A stretch of DNA of 64,000 bases from Streptomyces atratus. GTDB lineage: Bacteria > Actinomycetota > Actinomycetes > Streptomycetales > Streptomycetaceae. This document shows, piece by piece, positions 17,654-27,164 of this stretch; position 1 is the stretch's first letter; each line of letters starts with the position of its first letter. The position numbers and the translations under genes were made by a program. The notes beneath the pieces are model-generated. The model did no database searches and was not told the DNA's origin. It worked only from the letters and a program-made list of their open reading frames with translations. Where the stretch lies: NCBI RefSeq assembly GCF_900119365.1, contig NZ_FPJO01000012.1, forward strand, positions 124,001-188,000. Reading direction: 5' to 3'.

Positions 17654-18091
17654 CCCTTCCGGGCCGCCCGGCCCCCCTGGTCCGGAATGCGCGTTTACGT
17701 GCCGGATTCCCGTAACGCGACTGTAAGACACCAACTCCCCGAATGTGCACGCATGTTCATCCGCCGGTCGTCTCGACCGGCCGTCCATGTCCGAGATCTC
17801 CTGGCTGGGTACATCTGGTGGCGAAAGCGTCGCGAATCTGCGCGCCTGCCCCCCTTCCGCCTCAACTGACCTGTGTTCGGGGGGCGTTCACATCCGTCCG
17901 GATAACGGAACACCCAGGGCCGCATCACGGTTAGGCATCCATTCGTCTGTCGGTCTGGCTACCTGTAGTGACGGCAATGAAGACTCCCGCAGCAAGGGCG
18001 TCTTGCCGCCTCTGCGTACGACTGACTGATCGCGCCGCCACAGCGGCCAGTTCGGCCCGGCCACCGCCGGTTGAGAGGGGTCCTTGCCACG
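17654..18091. other. Intergenic region upstream of the oligopeptide transporter
   Basis: These 438 bases contain no convincing gene. A 7-bp inverted repeat with a 3-base loop (CCGGTCG TCT CGACCGG, 17764-17780) may be an operator or the end of the preceding transcript. The region probably holds the promoter of the downstream ABC operon. Base composition is lower in GC than in the flanking genes, as expected for a promoter region. Confidence 0.5.
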
Positions 18092-19096
18092 ATGACGGCA
18101 CCACTGCACGAGCCGACCACGGAAGCGGATCCGGTCGCGGCCGACGGTCCCGCAGTCGACTCCGGGGTGAAGAAGGTCGAGGGACGGTCTCTCAAGCAGA
18201 TCGCCTGGAACCGCCTGAAGCAGGACAGAGTCGCTCTGACGGGTGGCATCGTTGTCCTCGTCCTGGTCGTGGTGGCGGTCTTCGCGCCCCTCATCGTCGG
18301 ACTGCTGGGACACCCGCCCAACGAGTTCCACCAGGACATGCTCGACCCGCTGACCAATCTCCCCACGGGCGACCTCGGCGGTGTGAGCGGCGACTACCTC
18401 TTCGGCGTCGAGCCCAACAAGGGGCGCGACATCTTCAGCCGGATCGTCTACGGCGCCCGGATCTCGCTGCTCGTGGCGTTCCTGGCGGCCCTGGTCGCCG
18501 TCGCCCTCGGCACCCTCTTCGGGATCGTCGCCGGCTACTTCGGCGGCTGGGTGGACGCGCTGATCAGCCGGATCATGGACGTGCTGCTCTCCTTCCCGCA
18601 GCTCCTCTTCATCATCTCCCTGGTCTCGGTCCTCCCCGACGATCTGCTCGGACTGACCGGCAGCGGCGTGCGCATCGCCGTACTCGTCGCCGTCATCGGC
18701 TTCTTCGGCTGGCCGTACGTGGGACGCATCGTCCGCGGGCAGACGCTCTCGCTGCGCGAGCGCGAGTACGTGGAGGCCGCGCGCAGCCTGGGCGGCGGAC
18801 GGACGTACATCCTCTTCCGCGAGCTGCTGCCCAACCTGGTGGCGCCGATCACCGTCTACGCGACGCTCATGATCCCCACCAACATCCTCACCGAAGCGGC
18901 CCTGAGCTTCCTCGGTGCCGGTGTCCGGCCGCCCACCGCCTCCTGGGGCGGGATGCTGCGGGACGCGCTGGAAACGTACGAGCACGACCCGATGTTCATG
19001 GTCTTCCCCGGCGTGACGATCTTCATCACCGTGCTGGCCTTCAACCTCTTCGGGGACGGGCTGCGCGATGCCCTGGACCCCAAGGGGACCCGATAG
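18092..19096 (+). CDS. Oligopeptide ABC transporter permease (OppC type)
   Basis: The ATG at 18092 gives 334 residues. After a polar N-terminus there is a first membrane helix (VALTGGIVVLVLVVVAVFAP) and then the standard permease domain with the EAA loop REREYVEAARSLGGG at about residues 218-232. N-terminal helix plus five more helices is the OppC/DppC layout. It should form one half of the membrane channel for peptides. It is the first gene of a five-gene set in the order permease, binding protein, permease, ATPase, ATPase, the same order as the bldK cluster that governs aerial growth in S. coelicolor. Confidence 0.94.
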   Translation: MTAPLHEPTTEADPVAADGPAVDSGVKKVEGRSLKQIAWNRLKQDRVALTGGIVVLVLVVVAVFAPLIVGLLGHPPNEFHQDMLDPLTNLPTGDLGGVSGDYLFGVEPNKGRDIFSRIVYGARISLLVAFLAALVAVALGTLFGIVAGYFGGWVDALISRIMDVLLSFPQLLFIISLVSVLPDDLLGLTGSGVRIAVLVAVIGFFGWPYVGRIVRGQTLSLREREYVEAARSLGGGRTYILFRELLPNLVAPITVYATLMIPTNILTEAALSFLGAGVRPPTASWGGMLRDALETYEHDPMFMVFPGVTIFITVLAFNLFGDGLRDALDPKGTR

Positions 19097-19191
19097 CCCA
19101 CGACTTGCCCCTGCCGCATCGTCAGGTGGCTTTTCCCATGGTTCTCCGGCAAGCAACGGCCTGGGACCGCGATCTCGGAGGTTACGAGAAA

Positions 19192-20964
19192 ATGTCCACA
19201 GTTACCTCGAAACGACGGCTCACCGCTGGTGCGGCCCTCGTGGTCGCGGCGCTGATGACCACCACGGCGTGCGGCGGCGGCGGCGAAGGCGAAGGCGGCG
19301 GCAAGTCGAAGGGCGCGGGCTTCAACGCTGCGTTCAACAAGGTCGCCAACCCGTCCACCAAAAAGGGTGGAACGCTGAAGATGGTCGGCAAGCAGGACCT
19401 CGACTCCGCCGACCCCCAGCGTTCCTACTACGGCATGGCCTGGGACTTCATGCGCTTCTACACCCGCCAGCTGGTCACGTACGACACCAAGCCGGGTGTG
19501 GCCTCCACCAAGCTGGTCGGCGACCTGGCCACCGGCCCGGGTGAGATCACGGACGGCGGCAAGACCTACACGTACAAGCTGCGTGATGGTCTGACCTGGG
19601 AGGACGGCTCGAAGCTGACCTCCAAGGACGTCAAGTACGGCATCGAGCGCATCTGGGCGACGGACACCATCACCGGTGGCCCGCAGTACCTGAAGCAGAC
19701 GCTGGATCCCAAGGGCGAGTACAAGGGCCCCTACAAGGACAAGTCCGCGGACAAGCTCGGCCTCAAGGCGATCGAGACGCCCGACGACAACACCATCGTC
19801 TTCAAGCTGCCCAAGCCCAACGGTGACTTCGAGCAGTTCCTCGCCATGCCGTCCGGCTCGCCCGTGAAGGCGGACAAGGACACCGGCGCGAAGTACACCC
19901 AGCGCCCGTTCTCCTCCGGCCCGTACAAGTTCGAGACGTACAAGCCGGGCAAGAGCATCGTGCTCGTCCGCAACGACAAGTGGCAGAAGGCCACCGACCC
20001 GCTGCGCGCCGCGCTCCCGGACAAGGTCACGGTGACGATCTCCGCCAACCTGGAGGAGAACGACAAGAAGCTGATGGAGGGCGACTACGACGTCGACCTC
20101 AACGGCACCGGCATGACCCAGTCCGGCCGCGTCACCGCCGTCCAGGACCACAAGGACAGCGTCGACAACATGCAGACGTCCTTCGTCCGCTACGTCGCGC
20201 TCGTCCACACCGCCAAGCCGCTGGACGACGTCCACTGCCGCAAGGCCGTCTTCTACGCCACGGACTTCGCCGGTCTCCAGCAGACCCGCGGTGGCGAGAT
20301 CGCCGGTGGCGCGATCGCCAACAGCACCCTGCCGGTCTCCATCAAGGGTCACAGCGACTACGACCCGTACGGCGTCCTCGCCCGCAAGGGCAAGCCGGAC
20401 CTCGCCAAGGCCAAGGACGAGCTGAAGCAGTGCGGTCACCCGACCGGCTTCTCCACCAAGCTCACCGCCCGTAACAACAACCCGGGCGAGGTCGACGCCG
20501 CCGAGGCGCTCCAGGAGCAGCTCGGCAAGGTCGGCATCAAGATCGAGGTCGACCCGCTCGACGGCGCCGAGGCGTCCAGCATCACCGGCTCGCCGTCCGT
20601 CGTGAAGAAGCGCGGCTACGGCATGACGATGAGCGGCTGGGGCCCCGACTTCCCGTCCGGCCAGGGCTTCGGCCAGCCGCTGTGGGACAGCCGGTTCCTC
20701 GCGGACACCGGTAACTACAACGAGTCCCAGATCAAGGACCCGCAGATCGACAAGCTCTTCGACGACGCGATCGCGGAGACCGACCCGGTCAAGGCCGGCG
20801 AGATCTACAAGCAGGTCGACAAGCGGATCCTCGACCAGGCCGACTGGATGCCCTTCATCTACGAGAAGAACATCACCTGGCGCGGCAGCCGTCTGACGAA
20901 CGCCTACATGTCCGACGCCTACAACGGCCGTTACGACTACGTCTCGCTCGGCGTCGTCAAGTAG
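19192..20964 (+). CDS. Oligopeptide-binding lipoprotein (SBP family 5)
   Basis: The ATG at 19192 follows GGAGG and gives 590 residues. The N-terminus is a lipoprotein signal with Cys27 in TTAC, followed by a Gly-rich linker. The frame is open for another 1.2 kb upstream, but that stretch lies over the permease in another frame and is not real. The body matches family 5 solute-binding proteins, for example YKLRDGLTWEDGSKLTSKDV and SSGPYKFETYKPGKS. It should capture peptides outside the membrane and deliver them to the two permeases. It lies 95 nt downstream of the OppC-type gene. Confidence 0.95.
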   Translation: MSTVTSKRRLTAGAALVVAALMTTTACGGGGEGEGGGKSKGAGFNAAFNKVANPSTKKGGTLKMVGKQDLDSADPQRSYYGMAWDFMRFYTRQLVTYDTKPGVASTKLVGDLATGPGEITDGGKTYTYKLRDGLTWEDGSKLTSKDVKYGIERIWATDTITGGPQYLKQTLDPKGEYKGPYKDKSADKLGLKAIETPDDNTIVFKLPKPNGDFEQFLAMPSGSPVKADKDTGAKYTQRPFSSGPYKFETYKPGKSIVLVRNDKWQKATDPLRAALPDKVTVTISANLEENDKKLMEGDYDVDLNGTGMTQSGRVTAVQDHKDSVDNMQTSFVRYVALVHTAKPLDDVHCRKAVFYATDFAGLQQTRGGEIAGGAIANSTLPVSIKGHSDYDPYGVLARKGKPDLAKAKDELKQCGHPTGFSTKLTARNNNPGEVDAAEALQEQLGKVGIKIEVDPLDGAEASSITGSPSVVKKRGYGMTMSGWGPDFPSGQGFGQPLWDSRFLADTGNYNESQIKDPQIDKLFDDAIAETDPVKAGEIYKQVDKRILDQADWMPFIYEKNITWRGSRLTNAYMSDAYNGRYDYVSLGVVK

Positions 20965-20986
20965 TCGATGTAGTCAACAGCATTTG

Positions 20987-21005
20987 CAGTCAACCCGGTT
21001 GACTG
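20987..21005. repeat. 19-nt near-perfect inverted repeat after the binding-protein gene
   Basis: CAGTCAACC C GGTTGACTG is a 9-bp perfect inverted repeat around one base, 22 nt after the stop codon. A partial copy (TAGTCAACA) precedes it at 20971-20979. With a one-base centre it is a poor RNA hairpin and looks more like a DNA-binding site, but mRNA processing is also possible. Confidence 0.5.
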
Positions 21006-21108
21006 TTCCACCGCCGCCGAAACCCGCCAGTCCGAAGGGCAGGTGAGGGCCGGGGCGATGGCCGGGAGCCCCCACAAGGGGTTCCCGGCCACCGCCGGGC
21101 CGCACACA

Positions 21109-22110
21109 GTGCTTGCTTATCTCATCCGGCGCCTGTTCGCCGTAGTCATCATGGTGCTCGTCGTACTGCTCGCGACGTTCACCATCTTCTTCATGCTGCC
21201 CAAGTGGGCGGGTCAGGACGTCGCAGTCCTCTTCGCCGGCAAGGCCACGGGTGTCGAGCAGCTCCAGGGCATCCGGATCAAACTGGGTCTCGACGACCCC
21301 CTCCTCGTCCAGTTCTGGGACTTCGTCAAGGGCATCCCGATGGGGCGCGACTACGCGAACGGTGACGACGTCACCCACTGCGCCGCTCCCTGCTTCGGCT
21401 ATTCCTTCCGCACGGAGGTCCCGGTCTGGACCACCCTCAAGGACGCGCTGCCCGTCACCGGCGCGCTCGCCGCGGGCGCCTGCGTCCTGTGGCTCCTCGG
21501 CGGCGTCGCCACCGGTGTGGTCTCCGCGCTCCGGCGCGGCAGCATCTGGGACCGTGCCGCGATGACCACCGCGCTCGCCGGTGTCTCGCTGCCGATCTTC
21601 TTCACCGGCATGGTCGCCATGGGCCTGTTCGTGCACAACTTCGGCTGGGTGCACATCGCCGACAACCTCTCCACGGACGACGGCATCGGCACCTGGTTCC
21701 AGACCCTGATCCTGCCGTGGATCGTGCTCGCCTTCCTGAACGCGGCGATGTACGCCCGCCTCACCAGGGCCACCATGCTCGAAGTGCTCGGCGAGGACTA
21801 CATCCGTACCGCCCGTTCCAAGGGGCTGGGCGAGGGCACCGTCATCACCCGGCACGCCCTGCGTTCCGCGATGACGCCGATCCTCACCGTCTTCGGCCTC
21901 GACATCGGCGTGCTCCTCGGTGGTGCCGTCCTCACCGAGTCCACGTTCAACCTGCCCGGTCTCGGGCTCGCCGCGGTCCAGGCGATCAGCAACAAGGACC
22001 TGCCGGTGATTCTCGGCGTCACCCTGTTCGCGGCTCTCGCGATCGCCGTCGCCAACCTCGTCGTCGACATCATGTACGCCGTCATCGACCCGCGAGTGAG
22101 GCTGGGATGA
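21109..22110 (+). CDS. Oligopeptide ABC transporter permease (OppB type)
   Basis: Starting at GTG 21109 the protein reads VLAYLIRRLFAVV, the typical start of OppB permeases, and has 333 residues. A longer version from GTG 21043 is possible but adds an unusual Gly/Pro/His segment. One N-terminal helix, a long outer loop containing two Cys (THCAAPCFGYS), and a permease domain with the EAA loop GEDYIRTARSKGLGEG are visible. It pairs with the OppC-type permease. Its stop overlaps the next gene at ATGA (22107-22110). Confidence 0.93.
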   Translation: MLAYLIRRLFAVVIMVLVVLLATFTIFFMLPKWAGQDVAVLFAGKATGVEQLQGIRIKLGLDDPLLVQFWDFVKGIPMGRDYANGDDVTHCAAPCFGYSFRTEVPVWTTLKDALPVTGALAAGACVLWLLGGVATGVVSALRRGSIWDRAAMTTALAGVSLPIFFTGMVAMGLFVHNFGWVHIADNLSTDDGIGTWFQTLILPWIVLAFLNAAMYARLTRATMLEVLGEDYIRTARSKGLGEGTVITRHALRSAMTPILTVFGLDIGVLLGGAVLTESTFNLPGLGLAAVQAISNKDLPVILGVTLFAALAIAVANLVVDIMYAVIDPRVRLG

Positions 22111-23207
22111 CCGAACTGCACAAGAGCGGTGCCGCGCTGGGAGAACCCTCCCCGGCCGGCTCGCCCGCTCCCACCGCCTTCCTCGAAGTGCGCGACCTCA
22201 GGGTGCACTTCCCGACCGACGACGGCCTGGTCAAGTCCGTCGACGGGCTCAACTTCCAGCTGGAGAAGGGCAAGACCCTCGGCATCGTCGGCGAGTCCGG
22301 CTCCGGCAAGTCGGTCACCTCGCTGGGCATCATGGGCCTGCACACCGCCGGCCAGTACGGCAAGCGCAAGGCCCAGGTCTCCGGCGAGATCTGGCTGGAC
22401 GGCAAGGAGCTGCTCTCCGCCGATCCCGACGAGGTGCGCAAGCTGCGCGGCCGCGACATGGCCATGATCTTCCAGGACCCGCTGTCCGCGCTGCACCCGT
22501 ACTACACGATCGGCAAGCAGATCGTGGAGGCGTACCGGGTCCATCACAGCGTCGACAAGAAGACCGCCCGCAAGCGGGCCGTCGAGATGCTCGACCGGGT
22601 CGGCATCCCGCAGCCCGACAAACGCGTCGACAGCTACCCGCACGAGTTCTCCGGCGGCATGCGCCAGCGCGCGATGATCGCCATGTCGCTGGTCAACAAC
22701 CCCGAGCTGCTGATCGCCGACGAGCCGACGACCGCGCTGGACGTCACGGTCCAGGCGCAGATCCTCGACCTGATCCGGGACCTGCAGAAGGAATTCGGCT
22801 CCGCGGTCATCATCATCACCCACGACCTGGGCGTCGTGGCCGAGCTCGCCGACGACATCCTGGTGATGTACGGCGGTCGCTGCGTGGAGCGCGGACCGGC
22901 CGAGAAGGTGTTCTACGAGCCCCGGCACCCCTACACCTGGGGCCTGCTGGGTTCGATGCCGCGCCTCGACCGTGACCAGACCGACCGGCTCATCCCGGTC
23001 AAGGGTTCCCCGCCGTCGCTCATCAACATCCCCTCGGGCTGCGCCTTCAACCCGCGCTGCCCGTACGCGGACGTGCCCAAGGACGACGTCACCCGCACCG
23101 TACGGCCCGAGCTCCAGGAGGTCGGCAGCCGGCACTGGGCGGCCTGCCACATGTCGCCGGAGCAGCGGGAGCGTATCTGGACCGAAGAGATTGCGCCCAA
23201 GCTGTGA
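22107..23207 (+). CDS. Oligopeptide ABC transporter ATP-binding protein (OppD type)
   Basis: The 366-residue protein begins with an ATG overlapping the permease stop codon. Walker A is GESGSGKS (about residues 63-70), the signature is FSGGMRQR, Walker B is LLIADEPTTALD, and the H-loop is ITHDLGV. The C-terminal oligopeptide domain has SGCAFNPRCPYA, a cysteine motif common in these ATPases. With the next gene it should form the heterodimeric motor of the importer. Translational coupling on both sides indicates a single operon. Confidence 0.96.
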   Translation: MTELHKSGAALGEPSPAGSPAPTAFLEVRDLRVHFPTDDGLVKSVDGLNFQLEKGKTLGIVGESGSGKSVTSLGIMGLHTAGQYGKRKAQVSGEIWLDGKELLSADPDEVRKLRGRDMAMIFQDPLSALHPYYTIGKQIVEAYRVHHSVDKKTARKRAVEMLDRVGIPQPDKRVDSYPHEFSGGMRQRAMIAMSLVNNPELLIADEPTTALDVTVQAQILDLIRDLQKEFGSAVIIITHDLGVVAELADDILVMYGGRCVERGPAEKVFYEPRHPYTWGLLGSMPRLDRDQTDRLIPVKGSPPSLINIPSGCAFNPRCPYADVPKDDVTRTVRPELQEVGSRHWAACHMSPEQRERIWTEEIAPKL

Positions 23208-24439
23208 GCGAGGACAAGGCCGTGACGAGCGAGGACAAGGGCGTGGACGTTCCGGCGCAGAGGTCTGCCGGGCACGGCGCGCCGGCCGGTGACACCGCCT
23301 CCCGCGAGGTGCTGCTCAAGGTGACCGGGCTGCAGAAGCACTTCCCCATCAAGAAGGGGCTGCTGCAGCGCAACGCCGGTGCCGTGAAGGCCGTCGACGG
23401 GATCGACTTCGAGGTGCGCTCGGGGGAGACCCTGGGCGTCGTCGGCGAGTCCGGCTGCGGGAAGTCGACGATGGGCCGGCTGATCACCCGGCTGCTCGAA
23501 CCCACCGCGGGGAAGATCGAGTTCGAGGGCAAGGACATCACGCACCTCGGCGTGGGCGGCATGCGCCCGATGCGCCGGGACATGCAGATGATCTTCCAGG
23601 ACCCGTACTCCTCGCTGAACCCGCGGCACACGATCGGCACGATCGTGGGCGCCCCCTTCAAGCTCCAGGGCGTCACGCCCGACGGCGGCGTGAAGAAGGA
23701 GGTGCAGCGGCTGCTGGAGGTCGTGGGCCTGAACCCCGAGCACTACAACCGCTATCCGCACGAGTTCTCCGGCGGTCAACGCCAGCGCATCGGGATCGCC
23801 CGCGCCCTGGCGCTCAACCCGAAGCTGGTCGTGGCGGACGAGCCGGTGTCGGCGCTGGACGTCTCGATCCAGGCGCAGGTGGTGAACCTGCTCGACGACC
23901 TCCAGAGCGAGCTCGGCCTGACGTACGTGATCATCGCCCATGACCTCTCGGTCGTCCGGCACGTCTCGGACCGGATCGCGGTGATGTACCTCGGCAAGAT
24001 CGTGGAGCTGGCCGACCGCGAGTCGCTCTACAAGGCGCCGATGCACCCGTACACCAAGGCGCTGCTCTCGGCGGTCCCGATCCCGGACCCGAAGCGCCGT
24101 TCGGCCAAGAGCGAGCGGATCCTGCTCAAGGGCGACGTGCCTTCGCCGATCTCACCGCCAAGCGGCTGCCGCTTCCACACCCGGTGCTGGAAGGCGACGG
24201 AGGTCTGCAAGACGCAGGAGCCGCCGCTGGCCGCGCTGAAGACCGGGCACCAGGTGGCCTGCCACCACCCGGAGAACGCACCGGACCAGGTGCCGGGCGA
24301 GACGGTGACGGCGGCGGCGCGCGAGGCGATCGAGATCGTCGAGGTGCGCAAGCCCTCGGCGGACGAGCCCGAGGCCGCCGAGCCCGCGGCGGACGGCACC
24401 GCCTCGACCGATACGCCGGAGGACAATCCGAAGGAGTAG
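23204..24439 (+). CDS. Oligopeptide ABC transporter ATP-binding protein (OppF type)
   Basis: The GTG start overlaps the preceding stop (GTGA). The 411-residue protein has Walker A GESGCGKS, signature FSGGQRQR, Walker B LVVADEPVSALD and the C-terminal motif SGCRFHTRCWKA. The last 60 residues are an Ala/Glu/Pro-rich acidic tail (ADEPEAAEPAADG) that is not part of the family core. It completes the importer. Paired OppD/OppF motors and the binding lipoprotein suggest uptake of di- to oligopeptides, but the actual substrate is not shown by the sequence. Confidence 0.96.
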   Translation: MSEDKAVTSEDKGVDVPAQRSAGHGAPAGDTASREVLLKVTGLQKHFPIKKGLLQRNAGAVKAVDGIDFEVRSGETLGVVGESGCGKSTMGRLITRLLEPTAGKIEFEGKDITHLGVGGMRPMRRDMQMIFQDPYSSLNPRHTIGTIVGAPFKLQGVTPDGGVKKEVQRLLEVVGLNPEHYNRYPHEFSGGQRQRIGIARALALNPKLVVADEPVSALDVSIQAQVVNLLDDLQSELGLTYVIIAHDLSVVRHVSDRIAVMYLGKIVELADRESLYKAPMHPYTKALLSAVPIPDPKRRSAKSERILLKGDVPSPISPPSGCRFHTRCWKATEVCKTQEPPLAALKTGHQVACHHPENAPDQVPGETVTAAAREAIEIVEVRKPSADEPEAAEPAADGTASTDTPEDNPKE

Positions 24440-24457
24440 TACCGGCACAATTGCCCG

Positions 24458-25129
24458 GTGCTCAACGAACTGTTCACGCCCTCCGTCCAGCATGCGCTCG
24501 ACATCGTCGGAATCTTCGTCTTCGCGATCTCCGGCGCTCTGCTCGCCGTACGCAAGAACTTCGATGTCTTCGGCATCGCGGTGCTCGCCGAGGTGACCGC
24601 GCTGGGCGGAGGGCTGTTCCGTGACATCGTGATCGGGGCGGTCCCGCCCGCGGCGTTCACGGATCTCGGCTACTTCACCACCCCGCTCCTCGCCGCCGTC
24701 CTGGTGTTCTTCCTGCATCCGCACGTCGAGCGGATCCAGGTGGGCGTCAATGTCTTCGACGCGGCGGGCCTCGGGCTGTTCTGCGTCACGGGCACGGTCA
24801 AGGCGTACGACTACGGCCTGGGCCTCACCGCGTCGGCGGCCCTGGGGCTCGCCACCGCGGTCGGCGGCGGTGTGCTGCGCGACGTACTGGCCAACGAGGT
24901 GCCCTCGCTGCTGCGCTGGGACCGCGACCTGTACGCGGTCCCCGCCATCGTCGGCGCCACGACGACCGTCCTGTGCATCCGCTTCGGGGCGCTCAACGCG
25001 TTCACCAGCGGCACCGCAGTGATCGCCGCCTTCGCGCTGCGGCTGCTGTCGATGCGCTACCACTGGCGGGCCCCGCGCGCCTACAACCGGAAGTCCGCGA
25101 CGGCCGAGGAGAGCTCGGCGACCACCTGA
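24458..25129 (+). CDS. TRIC cation channel family protein (YadS/UPF0126)
   Basis: The 223-residue integral membrane protein has about seven helices arranged as two similar halves. The paired motifs TALGGGLFRDI and ATAVGGGVLRDVL, each a Gly triplet followed by Arg-Asp, are the hallmark of prokaryotic TRIC-family proteins. Related proteins are trimeric cation channels, and some homologues are linked to glycine uptake in E. coli. The C-terminus is a short polar tail. It begins 18 nt after the transporter operon and may be partly cotranscribed. Confidence 0.9.
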   Translation: MLNELFTPSVQHALDIVGIFVFAISGALLAVRKNFDVFGIAVLAEVTALGGGLFRDIVIGAVPPAAFTDLGYFTTPLLAAVLVFFLHPHVERIQVGVNVFDAAGLGLFCVTGTVKAYDYGLGLTASAALGLATAVGGGVLRDVLANEVPSLLRWDRDLYAVPAIVGATTTVLCIRFGALNAFTSGTAVIAAFALRLLSMRYHWRAPRAYNRKSATAEESSATT

Positions 25130-25238
25130 GGCGGGGCTGCGGCCCCGTGAGGCAGGAGCTGCGGCCCCAGCGATCCGGCGCTGTGATCCCCGCCAAAAAG
25201 CTACCGCTCAGTAATACGATCGGTGTACGGTGCATCGC

Positions 25239-26117
25239 ATGGCACAGGCAACAGAGCAGGCAGCAGAGCGGGCGGCGCAGGCCGGACCGGCGACCATCGG
25301 GAACAGCGAGTTCGACCGCGACACCGCCGTCACCCTTCGCGAAGAGGGCGTCTACGACGCCGAGCTCTCCGCCGGCTGGACGATCATCAACGCGGTCAAC
25401 GGCGGCTACCTGCTGGCCATGCTCGGCCGCGCGCTCGGCGAGGCCCTGCCGCACCCGGACCCCTTCTCCGTCTCCGCGCACTACCTCACCGCGTCCGTCC
25501 CCGGCCCCGCAGTGATCCGGACCCAGACCGTCCGCACCGGCCGCACGCTCTCCACCGGCCAGGCTTCCCTCTTCCAGTACGCGGAGGACGGCACCGAGGT
25601 CGAACGCATCCGGGTCATCGCCACCTACGGCGACCTGGACGGCCTCTCCGACGAGGTCCGCACCTCGGCGAAGCCGCCGGCCTTCCCGCCGCTGGAGCAC
25701 TGCCTCGGCCCGAGCGACGGCCCGGCCCCGATCCCCGGCAGCTCCGCGATCACCGGGCGGCTCGACATCAAGCTCGACCCGGCGACGATCGGCTGGGCCA
25801 TCGGGCAGCCGTCCGGCAAGGGCGAGATGCGCGGCTGGTTCGGCCTCGCGGACGGCCGCGACGCCGACCCGCTCTCGCTGCTGCTCACCGTCGACGCGCT
25901 GCCGCCCACCTCGTTCGAGCTGGGTCTCAAGGGCTGGACGCCGACCATCGAGCTCACCACTCACATCCGCTGCCGCCCGGCCCCCGGACCGCTGCGTGTC
26001 TCCATCACCACCCGCAACCTCGCGGGCGGATTCCTGGAGGAGGACGCGGACGTCTGGGACAGCGCGGACCGGCTGGTGGCCCAGTCCCGCCAGCTGGCGC
26101 GCGCACCGCGCTCCTGA
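25239..26117 (+). CDS. Acyl-CoA thioesterase-like double hotdog protein
   Basis: From the ATG at 25239 the protein has 292 residues. It shows the TesB-type two-hotdog layout: an N-terminal unit with GWTIINAVNGGYLLAMLGRAL and FSVSAHYLTASVPGP, and a second unit with the pattern LTVDALPPTSFELGLKGWTP. These proteins hydrolyse acyl-CoA thioesters. The exact acyl chain is unknown. The gene stands alone after an AT-richer 100-nt gap that contains a candidate promoter (TAATACGAT near 25213). Confidence 0.85.
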   Translation: MAQATEQAAERAAQAGPATIGNSEFDRDTAVTLREEGVYDAELSAGWTIINAVNGGYLLAMLGRALGEALPHPDPFSVSAHYLTASVPGPAVIRTQTVRTGRTLSTGQASLFQYAEDGTEVERIRVIATYGDLDGLSDEVRTSAKPPAFPPLEHCLGPSDGPAPIPGSSAITGRLDIKLDPATIGWAIGQPSGKGEMRGWFGLADGRDADPLSLLLTVDALPPTSFELGLKGWTPTIELTTHIRCRPAPGPLRVSITTRNLAGGFLEEDADVWDSADRLVAQSRQLARAPRS

Positions 26118-26177
26118 CGGCCGGCGGAGGCAGGGGGAGGGGCAGGAGCGGAGGCCGCGGCGGGGGAAGCCGGTGAG

Positions 26178-26826
26178 GTGAAATCCGACCGGCTGCTCTC
26201 GATCCTCCTGCTGCTCCAGACCCGCGGCCCGGTGCCCGCCACCGAGCTCGCCGAGCGCCTCGAAGTCTCCGTGCGCACCATCCACCGGGACATCGAGGCG
26301 CTCTCCGCCTCCGGCGTCCCGGTCTACGCCGAGCGGGGGCGGCACGGCGGCATCGCGCTGCTGCCGATGTCACCGGGCTCACCGCCGGCGAGGCGCGCGC
26401 CCTCTTCGTCCTCGCCGCCGAGGGCGCCCATGCCGCGCTCGGCCTCGACGCGGCGCTCGGGTCGGCGCTGCGCAAGGTGATGGCCGCCCTGCCCGAACCG
26501 CACCGGCCCGCCGCCGAACTGACCAGCAGACGGATCCTGGTCGACCCGGTGCGCTGGATGAGCGGCCCGCAGCCGGCCGTCGACGTGTCCGAACTCCACG
26601 AGGCCGTCTTCGCCGACCGGCGATTGCGGCTGAGCTACCGCCACAGCGGTACGAGTACCCCGCGCACCTGCACCGTCGAGTACGGCCTCGTCGTGAAGGC
26701 GGGCGTCTGGTACCTGGTGGCGGACCGGGACGGAGTGCCCCGGCTCTTCAGGGCCGACCGGGTGCGGCGCGCCACCCTCATGGACGAAGCGGTCGTGCGC
26801 CGGCCCGGGGTGGAGCCGGCCGCCGA
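26178..26826 (+). pseudogene. Broken HTH/WYL-type transcriptional regulator (YafY family)
   Basis: The first 65 codons encode a DeoR-like winged helix (LAERLEVSVRTIHRDIEALS) and the start of the linker (GRHGGIALLP). At about 26366 the frame shifts: the sequence continues in another frame as VTGLTAGEARALFVLAA and then as the WYL domain (RLRLSYRHSG, YGLVVKAGVWYLVADRDG). The expected GYRTD-like residues are missing at the junction, so a deletion of about 10 bases fits. After VVRRPGVE near 26815 the C-terminal part is lost where a fragment of another gene begins. A full family member has about 320 residues. Confidence 0.88.
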
Positions 26827-27143
26827 TAGAGTCCGCCCAGCATCAGCAGGTCCTCCTCGCTCCAGCCCCGGGACTCCGGCTCCTCGGCGAGCGCCGCAGC
26901 CACCTCCTCGGCGAACCGCCGCAGTTGGGCCGCTATGGCCTCGCGGACCGGGCCGACGCCGCCGTGCTGTTCATGGGCGATGAAGCGGAAGTGGGCGGGC
27001 TGCTCGCAGACGTGACGCAAGGTCAGTTCGACGCTGCGGTCCAGGCGTTCCTAGCTGTCACCGGTCTCGGCGAGCGTCGCGCCGATCACTCCGTGCAGGC
27101 TGCCCAGCGCCTCCTCGACGAGCGCCACGCCGAGCGCGCCCTC
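26826..27143 (-). pseudogene. TetR-type regulator remnant without HTH and with an in-frame stop
   Basis: The leftward frame encodes GVALVEEALGSLHGVIGATL, then a TAG stop at 27051-27053, and in the same frame ERLDRSVELTLRHVCEQ and HFRFIAHEQHGGVGPVRE up to LMLGGLY at 26826. This matches the ligand-binding part of a TetR regulator. The N-terminal DNA-binding helices are missing upstream of about 27143 and the C-terminus is cut at 26826. Three lesions make this a clear pseudogene. Confidence 0.8.
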
Positions 27144-27164
27144 GTCCGGTCCACCTCCCGCCGC

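Noticed and set aside
17764..17780. Possible terminator hairpin after the second SseB gene
   Set aside because: Only 7 bp and more than 100 nt after the stop codon; kept only as a note in the intergenic entry.
17968..19191. 408-codon N-terminal extension of the peptide-binding protein
   Set aside because: It overlaps the permease in another frame, is Arg/Pro-rich, and would bury the clear lipoprotein signal and GGAGG site at 19176-19192.
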